DNA of 64,000 nucleotides. It comes from Janthinobacterium lividum PAMC 25724 (GTDB lineage Bacteria; Pseudomonadota; Gammaproteobacteria; Burkholderiales; Burkholderiaceae_D). Below, piece after piece: positions 36,010 through 43,956 of the stretch (the first letter of the stretch is position 1; the number at the start of each line of letters is the position of its first letter). The DNA lies in contig AHHB01000039.1 in assembly GCA_000242815.2 (NCBI GenBank), positions 17,111-81,110 of the forward strand. Reading direction: 5' to 3'. The position numbers and the translations under genes were made by a program. Under the pieces are notes generated by a model. It was not told the origin of the DNA, searched no databases, and saw nothing but the letters and a program-made list of their open reading frames with translations.

Positions 36010-37458
36010 ATGGCCTCAGTCATCAATACCAATACCTCGTCACTGAATGCGCAACGCAACCTGAGCACATCGCAGTCCGCCCTGTCCACATCATTGCAAC
36101 GCCTGTCTTCGGGTTTGCGCATCAATAGCGCTAAAGACGATGCTGCTGGTCTGGCTATTTCCGAGCGTTTCACCTCGCAAATCCGCGGTCTCGATCAAGC
36201 CAAGCGCAACGCCAACGACGGCGTGTCGCTGCTGCAAACGGCCGAGGGTTCGCTCGCTTCGACGGGTAACATCCTGCAGCGCGTACGTGAATTGTCGGTG
36301 CAATCGTCGAACGCCACCAACTCGGCAGGCGACCGCAAGGCAATCCAGGCTGAGGTAGGCCAGTTGCTGTCGGAAGCCGACCGCATCTCGCAAACGTCGG
36401 AATTCAACGGCTTGAAACTGCTCGACGGCTCGTTCGGCACGGCATCGTTCCAGGTCGGCGCCAACGCTGGCCAGACCATCCAGGCCACGACAGCCAACTT
36501 CCGTACCAGCAACTACGGCAACAACGAGGCAACCAGCGCCGCACCGACCACGATCACCGGCGGTACCGCCTACAGCGGCGGCACCTTCGACATCCAAGGT
36601 CTGCAATCGGCAACGATTACGGCCAAGACAACGGATACCGCGCAATCGCTGGCAGCGACCATCAATGGTTCGACCGACAAGACGGGCGTGACGGCAACGG
36701 CCAAGACCGAAGAATCGGCCAAGTTTGTTGCGGGCAAAGTGTATTCGCTGGCAGTCAACTCCGACAACGCTACCGCCGCCAACGTCACCTTCACGGTCGG
36801 CGCAGCGCTCAATGCATCGGGCTTGGCCTCGGCAGTGAGCGCCTTCAATGACGTGTCGTCCACCACCGGCGTCACCGCCAAGTTGAACGATGCCAACGAT
36901 GGCCTGGTGCTGACCAACGCTTCCGGCAATAACATCACGCTGAAAAACAACAGCACCGATGCCGGCTCGCTCGTGACCGCGGCGTCCATCGACTCGGCTG
37001 GCGCGGTAGGCACCACGGCCTCGATCGGCACTGGCGAGACAGCAAAGACGATGGGCTATATTTCGATGAACTCCGACAAGGGTTTCTCGCTGGGCAATGT
37101 CACGGCAGGCAACGGTGTTGTCGCCGCCTCCGCCAGCCTGAAATCGGTGGCCAGCATCGATGTATCGACCGTCAAAGGCGCTAACGATGCGCTGAAGATT
37201 CTCGATTCGGCCTTGTCGAGCGTCAACAGCCAGCGCGCTTCCTTCGGCGCCTTGCAGTCGCGTTTTGAAACGGCTGTGAGCAACCTGGAATCGACCTCGG
37301 AAAATCTGTCGGCTTCGCGTAGCCGCATCCAGGATACCGACTTTGCGGCGGAAACGGCCAAGCTGACGCGCGGCCAGATCCTGCAACAGGCTGGTACCGC
37401 GATGCTGGCCCAGGCCAACTCGCTGCCTAACGGCGTGCTGTCGCTGCTGCGCGGTTAA
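36010..37458 (+). CDS. fliC: Flagellin
   Basis: Filament subunit, exported by the flagellar type III apparatus and capped by FliD. The 482-residue protein has the conserved D0/D1 N-terminus ([39 protein letters not shown]) over residues 1-140 and C-terminal coiled coil (about 395-482, ending [14 protein letters not shown]). The middle, about 165-380, is a Thr/Ala/Ser-rich variable surface region. AGTAAGGAGC precedes the start. Two FliA promoters lie upstream and a terminator follows. Confidence 0.97.
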   Translation: MASVINTNTSSLNAQRNLSTSQSALSTSLQRLSSGLRINSAKDDAAGLAISERFTSQIRGLDQAKRNANDGVSLLQTAEGSLASTGNILQRVRELSVQSSNATNSAGDRKAIQAEVGQLLSEADRISQTSEFNGLKLLDGSFGTASFQVGANAGQTIQATTANFRTSNYGNNEATSAAPTTITGGTAYSGGTFDIQGLQSATITAKTTDTAQSLAATINGSTDKTGVTATAKTEESAKFVAGKVYSLAVNSDNATAANVTFTVGAALNASGLASAVSAFNDVSSTTGVTAKLNDANDGLVLTNASGNNITLKNNSTDAGSLVTAASIDSAGAVGTTASIGTGETAKTMGYISMNSDKGFSLGNVTAGNGVVAASASLKSVASIDVSTVKGANDALKILDSALSSVNSQRASFGALQSRFETAVSNLESTSENLSASRSRIQDTDFAAETAKLTRGQILQQAGTAMLAQANSLPNGVLSLLRG

Positions 37459-37489
37459 TCACCGCCAAGTAGCACCGTAGCTTAGCCCT

Positions 37490-37536
37490 CCCCGGCCGGT
37501 CAGATGACGCATCTTGATCTGCCGGGGATTTTTCTT
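37490..37536 (+). terminator. fliC terminator
   Basis: CCCCGGC (37490-37496) pairs with GCCGGGG (37521-37527), with an inner CAGAT/ATCTTG partial stem, followed by ATTTTTCTTT. It separates strong fliC expression from flaG. Confidence 0.75.
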
Positions 37537-37550
37537 TAGAGGACAACATC

Positions 37551-37934
37551 ATGGATATCCAGGCAACAGGCGGCATGCCAGCCGCACTGCAGCAGCGCGG
37601 CGCGGTCACGTCAGGCGGCACCACTGCCCCCAAGCCTGCAGCGCCAGCGCCAGCGACCACGGACAGCAAGCCCGCCGGCAAGGCCACTAGCAAGGAAGAC
37701 GCGCAGTCCGAGCTGAAAGAGGTCAGGCAGGCCGTCAGCGACATCAACAAAGCCATGCAGTTCATGTCGCGCGAACTGGAGTTTTCGGTCGACACCGACA
37801 GCGATCGCACCGTCGTTAAAGTGATCGACCAGCAAACGCGCGAAGTCATCCGCCAGATGCCCACCAAGGAAGCATTAGAAATCGGCAAGGCCCTGGAAAA
37901 AGTGCAAGGCTTGCTGATTCGGCAAACGGCGTAA
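37551..37934 (+). CDS. flaG: FlaG-family flagellar protein
   Basis: A 127-residue protein with a Pro/Ala-rich disordered N-terminus (1-50) and the conserved FlaG domain (about 55-127; INKAMQFMSRELEFSVDTDSD and VVKVIDQQTREVIRQMP). FlaG affects filament length in Pseudomonas-type flagella, though its mechanism is not settled. GAGGACAACATC precedes ATG 37551. It lies between fliC and fliD as is usual in polar flagellar clusters. Confidence 0.92.
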   Translation: MDIQATGGMPAALQQRGAVTSGGTTAPKPAAPAPATTDSKPAGKATSKEDAQSELKEVRQAVSDINKAMQFMSRELEFSVDTDSDRTVVKVIDQQTREVIRQMPTKEALEIGKALEKVQGLLIRQTA

Positions 37935-37992
37935 GCGCCCCCCTTCTGTCACCGCTTTGTGCATAGGGCAAACAGGCGGCCAAATACCCCTC

Positions 37993-38019
37993 TAAAGTAC
38001 GGATGAAATGTGCCGTTAA
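37993..38019 (+). promoter_or_regulatory. Sigma-28 (FliA) promoter of fliDST
   Basis: TAAAGTAC (37993-38000), exactly 11 bases, GCCGTTAA (38012-38019): six of eight and seven of eight matches to the FliA consensus, 35 bases before the fliD start. Confidence 0.8.
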
Positions 38020-38053
38020 CTGGTTATATTCATGCATTCCCTAGGAGGTCATT

Positions 38054-40051
38054 GTGGCTGTTTCATCCCTCAGTACTGGTGGTGTCCTTGATGTAAATGG
38101 CCTGGTCAGTCAACTGATGGCCGTGGAGAGCCGCCCCTTTGTCGCCATGCAGAACAAAGAGAAGGCCATCACCACCCAATTATCGGCCTATGGCACCCTG
38201 AGCGGCGCCGTCGGCGCATTCCAGACCACCGTCACCGCCCTGGCCGACTCCTCGAAATACAAAGTGGCCAATGCCAGCTCTTCCGACATCACCATCCTGA
38301 CCGCCACGGCGGGCAAGGATACCGTCAAGGGTAACTACAGTGTCAATGTGAGCCAACTGGCACAGGCGCAAACCGTCAGCGCCGCCGGACAAGTCAGCAC
38401 CAGCGCGCTGATCGGCTCTGGCGCCAGCACCGTGCTCACTTTTGACTTCGGCAGCGTCACGGGCGGCACCCTGGCCGACGGCAAGTATACGGGGGCCACT
38501 TTTGATCTCGATGCGACGCGCACGGCGCGCACCGTCACCATCGACGGCAGCAACAACTCGCTGCAAGGCATCCGCGACGCCATCAACAAGGCTGGCGTCG
38601 GCGTGACCGCCAGCATTATTTCCGACGGTAGCAGCACGCCGAACCGCCTGGTGCTGACCTCGGACAAGAGCGGCGAAACGTCGAGCATGCGCGTTTCCGT
38701 CGCTGGCGACCAAGACTTAAGCAATTTATTGTCCTACGCGCCGAACGGTACGCAGAACATGAAGCAAAGCAATGCTGGCCAAAATGCCAAACTGACCGTC
38801 AATGGCGTAGCCATCACCAGCCAGACCAATAGCGTCGACAACGCCGTGCCGGGTGTCACGATGTCGGTGCTGAAGATCGGCACCAGCAATGTCGGCATCA
38901 GCACGGACACCTCCGGCATCAAGACGGCCTTGAACAATTTCGTCAAGGCCTACAATGAGCTCAATACGACCATCACCGGCCTGACGGCCGTCACGCCGGA
39001 CCAGAAGCAGGGTGCGGCGCGCACGGGCGGCCCGCTGGTGGGCGACTCGACCGCGCTGAGCTTGCAGGCGGGCTTGCGCAAGATGTTTGCCAGCAACGTG
39101 CCTGGCTTGTCAGGCAGCGTGACAAGCCTGAGCCAGTTGGGCGTCGCCTTCCAAAAGGATGGCACGCTCAAGCTCGATACGGGCAAGCTGCAAACGGCCA
39201 TCGACAAGAATTCGGAAGACGTCATCAAGCTGCTGGCCACCTCCGGTTCGACCACCGACAGCCTGGTCAGCTTCGTCAGCTCGACCAGTAACTCGACGGT
39301 TGGCACCAAGCCCATCTCGATTTCCAAGCTGGCCACGCAAGGCACCCTGGTGGGCAGCGCGCCAGCGGGCCTGAACATCATCGCCGGCGTCAACGACAAC
39401 CTCTCGATGACGATCAATGGCGTCAGCAGCAAGGCCACGCTGGTGCCTGGCGCCTACACGGCGGAGAGCCTGGTCAGCCATCTGCAGTCGCTGATCAATG
39501 GCGCCTCCGGCAGCACCGACAAAACTGTCGGCGTGACGGTCAAGCAGGAAAACGGCATCATCAGTATTACCTCGAACAAATATGGTACCGCGTCGAAGCT
39601 GGAAATTACCGGCAACGGCGCCGATGGACTGTTTGGCAGCCCGACCATGACCACCGGCGTGGACGTAGCGGGCACCATCGACGGCGCCGTGGCCGTCGGC
39701 AGCGGCCAGACCCTGACCGGTTCGCCAGGCTCCGGCAGCGCCGGCATTGCGGTGCTGGTCAACGGCGGCCAACTGGGCAGCCGGGGCACGGTGAACATTT
39801 CGAAAGGCGTCAGCGCGCTGTTTGCCAGCACTACCGACAGTTACCTGGGCACGTCGGGCCTGATTCAAAACAAGAATGATGGCTTGAACAAGAGCATTTC
39901 CGATATCACCAAGCAGCGCAGTGCGCTCAATAGCCGCCTGACCCTGACCGAAGCGAGGCTGCGCAAGCAATACAGTTCGCTCGACGTGAAGCTCAGTTCG
40001 ATGAACAGCACCACCAATTATTTGACTCAGCAACTGGCGAAGCTGTCTTAG
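38054..40051 (+). CDS. fliD: Flagellar filament cap protein
   Basis: Forms the cap at the filament tip that folds incoming flagellin. The 665-residue protein has the FliD N-terminal domain (STGGVLDVNGLVSQLMAVES at 6-25), variable Thr/Ser-rich middle domains, and the C-terminal coiled coil (about 600-665; LNSRLTLTEARLRKQYSSLD, MNSTTNYLTQQL). The GTG at 38054 has a strong AGGAGG at 38043-38048. First gene of fliD-fliS-fliT, controlled by the FliA promoter just upstream. Longer than the E. coli protein, as common in this order. Confidence 0.96.
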   Translation: MAVSSLSTGGVLDVNGLVSQLMAVESRPFVAMQNKEKAITTQLSAYGTLSGAVGAFQTTVTALADSSKYKVANASSSDITILTATAGKDTVKGNYSVNVSQLAQAQTVSAAGQVSTSALIGSGASTVLTFDFGSVTGGTLADGKYTGATFDLDATRTARTVTIDGSNNSLQGIRDAINKAGVGVTASIISDGSSTPNRLVLTSDKSGETSSMRVSVAGDQDLSNLLSYAPNGTQNMKQSNAGQNAKLTVNGVAITSQTNSVDNAVPGVTMSVLKIGTSNVGISTDTSGIKTALNNFVKAYNELNTTITGLTAVTPDQKQGAARTGGPLVGDSTALSLQAGLRKMFASNVPGLSGSVTSLSQLGVAFQKDGTLKLDTGKLQTAIDKNSEDVIKLLATSGSTTDSLVSFVSSTSNSTVGTKPISISKLATQGTLVGSAPAGLNIIAGVNDNLSMTINGVSSKATLVPGAYTAESLVSHLQSLINGASGSTDKTVGVTVKQENGIISITSNKYGTASKLEITGNGADGLFGSPTMTTGVDVAGTIDGAVAVGSGQTLTGSPGSGSAGIAVLVNGGQLGSRGTVNISKGVSALFASTTDSYLGTSGLIQNKNDGLNKSISDITKQRSALNSRLTLTEARLRKQYSSLDVKLSSMNSTTNYLTQQLAKLS

Positions 40052-40081
40052 AGCTAATCAATATCCACTAGAGGAAAACAA

Positions 40082-40537
40082 ATGTTTGGATCATCAAACA
40101 AAGGCGCGCAATCCTACGCCAAGGTTGGCCTGGAAACAGGCATAGGTGCCGCTTCCCCGCACAAGCTGATCGCCATGCTGTACGACGGCGCGCTGGTAGC
40201 CGTGCTGAGCGCGCAGATGCACATGAAAGCAGGCAATATCCCTGAAAAGGGCAAGTCCATTTCACGCGCTATGCAGCTGATCGACCAAGGACTGCGCGCC
40301 AGCCTGGACAAGAATGCGGGCGGCGAGATCGCCGAAAACCTCGATGCGCTGTATGAATACATGGGCGCGCGATTGCTGACGGCGAACCTGAAAAATGACT
40401 TAAGCATCCTCGATGAGGTACAACGCCTTTTGACCGAACTGCGCGACACCTGGAACGCCATAGGCACGCCTTCCGGCATCAATATTGCCGCTAGCGATGC
40501 ATCTGTTACCCGCATCTCCAACTATGCGAGCGCCTGA
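40082..40537 (+). CDS. fliS: Flagellin export chaperone FliS
   Basis: Binds the flagellin C-terminus in the cytoplasm to prevent early polymerisation. The 151-residue protein has the FliS features SYAKVGLETGIGAASPHKLIAMLYDGAL near residues 10-37 (cited in part), GKSISRAMQLIDQGLRASLD and LYEYMGARLLTANLKND. GAGGAAAACA precedes the start. It lies between fliD and fliT, three bases before fliT. Confidence 0.96.
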   Translation: MFGSSNKGAQSYAKVGLETGIGAASPHKLIAMLYDGALVAVLSAQMHMKAGNIPEKGKSISRAMQLIDQGLRASLDKNAGGEIAENLDALYEYMGARLLTANLKNDLSILDEVQRLLTELRDTWNAIGTPSGINIAASDASVTRISNYASA

Positions 40538-40540
40538 TCC

Positions 40541-40867
40541 ATGATGACGAATCAAGAAGTCCTGAGCACCTACGAAACCATGCAGTCGCTGACGGGTCAG
40601 ATGGTCACCGCCGCCAGCAACGCCGACTGGGACGCCCTTGATGCGCTGGAGCAGCAAGTGAGCGCGCATGTGGCAACACTGAAAGCGAATGAAGAAAAGG
40701 TCGTGCTGGAAAGCGCCGGCCGCCAGCGCAAGGTCGCCCTGATCAAGCAGATCCTGGAAGACGACCGCAAGATCCGCGACCTGACCATGCCGTGGATGGC
40801 GCAATTGTCTAATCTGATCAACAGCACGGGCACCGAAAGGCGCCTGGCCAACGCCTACGGCGTCTAA
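40541..40867 (+). CDS. fliT: FliT-like flagellar chaperone
   Basis: A 108-residue helical protein positioned directly after fliS, as FliT (the FliD chaperone) usually is. Visible features are a long amphipathic helix pair (TYETMQSLTGQMVTAASNADWDALDALE) and a C-terminal basic helix. FliT proteins are poorly conserved, so identity rests on size, helical content and position. In enterics FliT also modulates FlhDC; no evidence for that here. Confidence 0.82.
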   Translation: MMTNQEVLSTYETMQSLTGQMVTAASNADWDALDALEQQVSAHVATLKANEEKVVLESAGRQRKVALIKQILEDDRKIRDLTMPWMAQLSNLINSTGTERRLANAYGV

Positions 40868-40893
40868 ACGCCCACGGGGCAAGGTCTTATATC

Positions 40894-42153
40894 ATGTTGC
40901 CGAAGATGGATGCCATCGGCATGACGCCCCTCACTGCGGTCAAGGGCACGCGCCCGGCCGACAGCGTCGGCGACCCGCGCCAGGCCGAGTTCCAGCGTTC
41001 GCTGCAGGGCCTGATCGGCAAATCCATGCAAGGCCAGGTGCTGGCCCGCATGGGCGATGGCAACTACCTGGTACGCGTGGCAGGCACGCCGGCCCGCATG
41101 CAGCTGCCCGCCGGCGCCCAGCCGGGCACGGACGTTCCGCTGACCTTGATCGGCATCAATCCCCGCCCCTCGTTTCAGATAGGCAATAATCGCGACCAGC
41201 CCGCCAGCGCCCTGCTGACGTATGCCGATGCCGAAGCAGAACCCACCGCCCTTGAAGCGCGCGGCCCCCAGGCCGGTGCGGCCGAAGCGGGCACGCGCGC
41301 CAGCAGCACGGCCGCCACCCTGCTCAGCCGCGCACCGCTGACACCAGCGAACTTGCTGCCCGCCCTGGCCGGCGATACGCCAGCACCAGAGCTGAGCACC
41401 ACTGCGCGCGCTATCAGCAGCGTGCTCAGCCAGGCCGAAAGCGTACCCGGCGCACCGCTGGCGCTGCTCGGCAAGACGCCGCTGATGGCTAGGCCGGGGG
41501 CCGATCCGGCCCAGGTGGCGCAAAAGCTGCGCGACACGGTCGGCAGCAGCGGCTTGTTCTATGAATCGCACGTGGCCGAATGGGCCGAAGGCAAGCGCCC
41601 GCTCGCTTCGCTGCTGCTGGAACCGCAAATGCAAAAGGCGGCGCCGGGCGAGACGCCCAGGACGGGCACCGACCTGGCCTCGGCGCAGCTGATCAATTTA
41701 CAGCTGCACACGCACGAACAGGCGCGCGTGCAATGGCAAGGCGAAGCCTGGCCAGGCCAGAAGATGCAGTGGGATATCAGCCAGGATGCGCCACAAGGCG
41801 GACAGCACGCGAGCCGCAACGGCGACGAGGAAGCGACCGCCTGGCGCAGCAACGTGCGCTTCCAGTTCGCCCTGCTGGGCGACTTGGCCGCGCACGTGCT
41901 CTTGCAGGGTGGGCGCGTGCACATCGAGTTGCAAGCGGGCAGCGAAGGCAGCGCCGACACCTTGCGCCGGCATGCGGCGCGGCTGGAAGCGTCGCTGGCG
42001 GCCGCCGGCTGGCCCCTGTCCTCCCTCAGCATCGCCAGCAAGCCGGCGGCGGCCGACGCGCCAGCAGCGGTGCCAGCGCAGATGGCCGCAGAAATGGCAA
42101 CGGAGACAGCAGCAATACCAATAGCAGCAGGAGCAGGAGCAGGCGATGCCTGA
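40894..42153 (+). CDS. Second FliK-like flagellar hook-length control protein
   Basis: A 419-residue protein with an Ala/Pro-rich linker-like body and a C-terminal region (about 300-385; FQFALLGDLAAHVLLQGGRVHIELQ) resembling the FliK C-terminal domain that contacts the export-gate protein FlhB. The true fliK lies at 49319 in the fliFGHIJK operon, so this is a second member. It overlaps the next gene, an FlhB-C-terminus-like protein, by eight bases. The pair suggests an accessory substrate-specificity switch; function inferred. Confidence 0.75.
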   Translation: MLPKMDAIGMTPLTAVKGTRPADSVGDPRQAEFQRSLQGLIGKSMQGQVLARMGDGNYLVRVAGTPARMQLPAGAQPGTDVPLTLIGINPRPSFQIGNNRDQPASALLTYADAEAEPTALEARGPQAGAAEAGTRASSTAATLLSRAPLTPANLLPALAGDTPAPELSTTARAISSVLSQAESVPGAPLALLGKTPLMARPGADPAQVAQKLRDTVGSSGLFYESHVAEWAEGKRPLASLLLEPQMQKAAPGETPRTGTDLASAQLINLQLHTHEQARVQWQGEAWPGQKMQWDISQDAPQGGQHASRNGDEEATAWRSNVRFQFALLGDLAAHVLLQGGRVHIELQAGSEGSADTLRRHAARLEASLAAAGWPLSSLSIASKPAAADAPAAVPAQMAAEMATETAAIPIAAGAGAGDA

Positions 42154-42472
42154 CGATACCAAGCGCAAGGTGCCGCAGACGGCCGTCGCCCTCGCCTACC
42201 AGAGCGGCACGCCGGCACCCAAGGTGGTGGCCAAGGGCAGTGGCCTGGTCGCCGACAAGATCATCAGCACGGCGCGCGAACACGGCGTCTTCGTGCATGA
42301 ATCAAAGGAATTGGTAGCGCTGCTGATGGATGTCGACCTCGACCGTCAGATTCCACCGGGCCTGTATCGGGCGATTGCGGAACTGCTGGCATGGTTATAT
42401 TATATTGAATCTGCGAATGGCGGACCGATCCCGCCGCCGCCCGACACCAGCGTCAACCTCACCGATACATAG
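42146..42472 (+). CDS. flhX: FlhB cytoplasmic-domain-like protein (FlhX type)
   Basis: A 108-residue soluble protein matching the cytoplasmic export-switch domain of FlhB: AVALAYQSGTPAPKVVAKGSG, ADKIISTAREHGVFVHES and a C-terminal YRAIAELLAWLYYIES. It lacks the FlhB membrane part and the NPTH self-cleavage site; its N-terminus begins at about the point where cleaved FlhB would start. Similar stand-alone proteins are called FlhX or 'EscU/YscU/HrcU family'. It is translationally overlapped with the FliK-like gene. Confidence 0.85.
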   Translation: MPDDTKRKVPQTAVALAYQSGTPAPKVVAKGSGLVADKIISTAREHGVFVHESKELVALLMDVDLDRQIPPGLYRAIAELLAWLYYIESANGGPIPPPPDTSVNLTDT

Positions 42473-42482
42473 ACAGGCATCA

Positions 42483-43244
42483 ATGCAAGCACATATTATG
42501 GATTCCGGCCTCGAAAACTGGCATGACTTTGAAGTCGAGTCGCGACGGGAAATCATCTCCTTGCTGCGCAGCATCAGCGAAAAGAACCAGCTGATCCGTA
42601 TGCTGATCCACGGTGAATCCGATGTGTGCGTCACCTCTATCCTGGAAGTCGATGCCGAACGCAATATCGTCATCCTCGACCGTTCCGTGAATGCCGACCA
42701 AAACCGTCGCATGGTGGTCGCTACCGGCATCTCGTTTGAAACGTCGCTCGACAAGATCCGCATCCTGTTTGCCAGCCCCATGGTACAAGAGTGCAATTAT
42801 GGCGGCACGCCCGCCTTGAAAATTGCCATTCCAGAAACACTGATCCGCTTGCAGCGGCGCGAGTATTACCGCATGAGCACGCCCGTGAGCAATCCCGTGC
42901 GCGTCTCGATTCCCCTGCCACCCTCGCTGGGCGGCGCCAACACCCTGTTTCCACTGGCCGACATCAGTTGCGGCGGTATCGCCATCCTGGACAATAAATT
43001 GATCATGGGCGAGACCATCGGCCGCGATTATCCGGGCTGCCGCATCGACTTGCCCGAGGTCGGCATGGTCACCGCCACCTTGCAAATTCGCAATTCGCTG
43101 GACATGACTCTGCTCAACAATAAGCTGAACCGTCGCCTGGGCTGCCAGTTCGTCGACCTGCCGCGCAGCATGCTGGCGCACGTACAACGCTATATCACGC
43201 GGCTCGAACGCGAGCGCAATGCGCGCATGGCGGGGTTAGGTTAA
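42483..43244 (+). CDS. ycgR: YcgR-type c-di-GMP flagellar brake
   Basis: Binds c-di-GMP and slows or biases the motor. The 253-residue protein has an N-terminal YcgR domain (about 15-115) and a C-terminal PilZ domain (about 122-245) with both c-di-GMP motifs: R125-R-E-Y-Y-R130 and D160-I-S-C-G-G165. ATG 42483 gives the normal family N-terminus. It links the two GGDEF enzymes in this window to the flagellum. Placed between flhX and the fliE/fliF region. Confidence 0.93.
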   Translation: MQAHIMDSGLENWHDFEVESRREIISLLRSISEKNQLIRMLIHGESDVCVTSILEVDAERNIVILDRSVNADQNRRMVVATGISFETSLDKIRILFASPMVQECNYGGTPALKIAIPETLIRLQRREYYRMSTPVSNPVRVSIPLPPSLGGANTLFPLADISCGGIAILDNKLIMGETIGRDYPGCRIDLPEVGMVTATLQIRNSLDMTLLNNKLNRRLGCQFVDLPRSMLAHVQRYITRLERERNARMAGLG

Positions 43245-43262
43245 TAACCCAAAACGAAGACT

Positions 43263-43289
43263 GGGGTCGAACCCTGAGGGTTCGACCCC
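43263..43289. repeat. REP-like palindrome between ycgR and fliE
   Basis: GGGGTCGAACCC-TGA-GGGTTCGACCCC, a perfect palindrome. Compared with the 29628 copy one G-C pair has become A-T on both arms. It shares the preceding CCCAAAACGAAGACT and the following TTGGGGTT. It lies between convergent ycgR and fliE. Confidence 0.7.
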
Positions 43290-43316
43290 GGACCTTGCAC
43301 TTGGGGTTGTCATGAC

Positions 43317-43658
43317 TTAAACCTGCATATTCATGATCTCGTGATACGCAGAAACCAGTTTATTCCTCACCTGCACCGTGGCCTGGAATTCGATGCTCGA
43401 TTTTTGCATCGACACCATCACGTCCGACAGGCTGACCTTTTCGTCGCCCATGGTAAAGCGCCGGCCCAGCGCCGACGACGCTTGCTGCGCACCGCTGACG
43501 GAATCGAGCGCGCTCTTGAAGGCATCGGCAAAGTTCACCTTCGCCGCCGGCGCCTCGGTCTGGATCGCCGGTATTTTTGCCTCCGGCCGCGTGGCTGCCG
43601 ACTTCAGTTGCGCGATCATCGCCTCGATCCTGCTGCTATCGATACCGCCTGTTTTCAC
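43317..43658 (-). CDS. fliE: Flagellar hook-basal body complex protein FliE
   Basis: Joins the MS ring to the rod. The 113-residue product has the FliE C-terminal pattern FADAFKSALDSVSGAQQ and VMVSMQKSSIEFQATVQVRNKLVSAYHEIMNMQV (cited from about 80 to 113). I chose the GTG at 43658 because GGAGG sits four bases before it and the length then fits the family (about 105-115); upstream in-frame residues look non-coding. It diverges from fliF, the same arrangement as in enterics. Confidence 0.93.
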   Translation of the reverse strand: MKTGGIDSSRIEAMIAQLKSAATRPEAKIPAIQTEAPAAKVNFADAFKSALDSVSGAQQASSALGRRFTMGDEKVSLSDVMVSMQKSSIEFQATVQVRNKLVSAYHEIMNMQV

Positions 43659-43695
43659 TTTGCCTCCCGATTCTGGTCTGCTGCATAACTGTTCC

Positions 43696-43739
43696 TTGCC
43701 TGTTGCACCCAGAGAACAAAACTCTGGCTTGCAAGGCAA
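43696..43739. other. Imperfect inverted repeat in the fliE/fliF divergent region
   Basis: TTGCCTGTTGCACCCAGAG faces the complement of CTCTGGCTTGCAAGGCAA around an AACAAAA loop; the inner six pairs and outer five are perfect. It lies 38 bases upstream of the fliE start in the 298-base divergent region. Could be a regulator site or a leader hairpin. No sigma-54 (TGGCAC-N5-TTGC) promoter is evident here. Confidence 0.35.
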
Positions 43740-43956
43740 CGACGGGTACAATAACTTCCGTCACATGTTGCCAGGGTTCCACAATACCAGCGCCAACACC
43801 AGCCGCTCGGCCGAGCAGGCGGCAAAAGCGCCTTCTGTTTGGACGATTGAAGCGCGTGACAGTGGCGGATAATTCTGCCTATCGCCCCTCCTCACGAGGA
43901 AGCGGACCCCGCGCATCACCCAATATCCGTCAAACCACGCGCCCTGGAAGGCAATC

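Noticed and set aside
36091..37386. A 431-codon open frame opposite fliC
   Set aside because: Shadow of flagellin; composition is Arg/Gly/Val-rich with no domain.
43659..43956. Sigma-54 promoter for fliE or fliF
   Set aside because: TGGC and TTGC-like strings occur but never with the required spacing on either strand.
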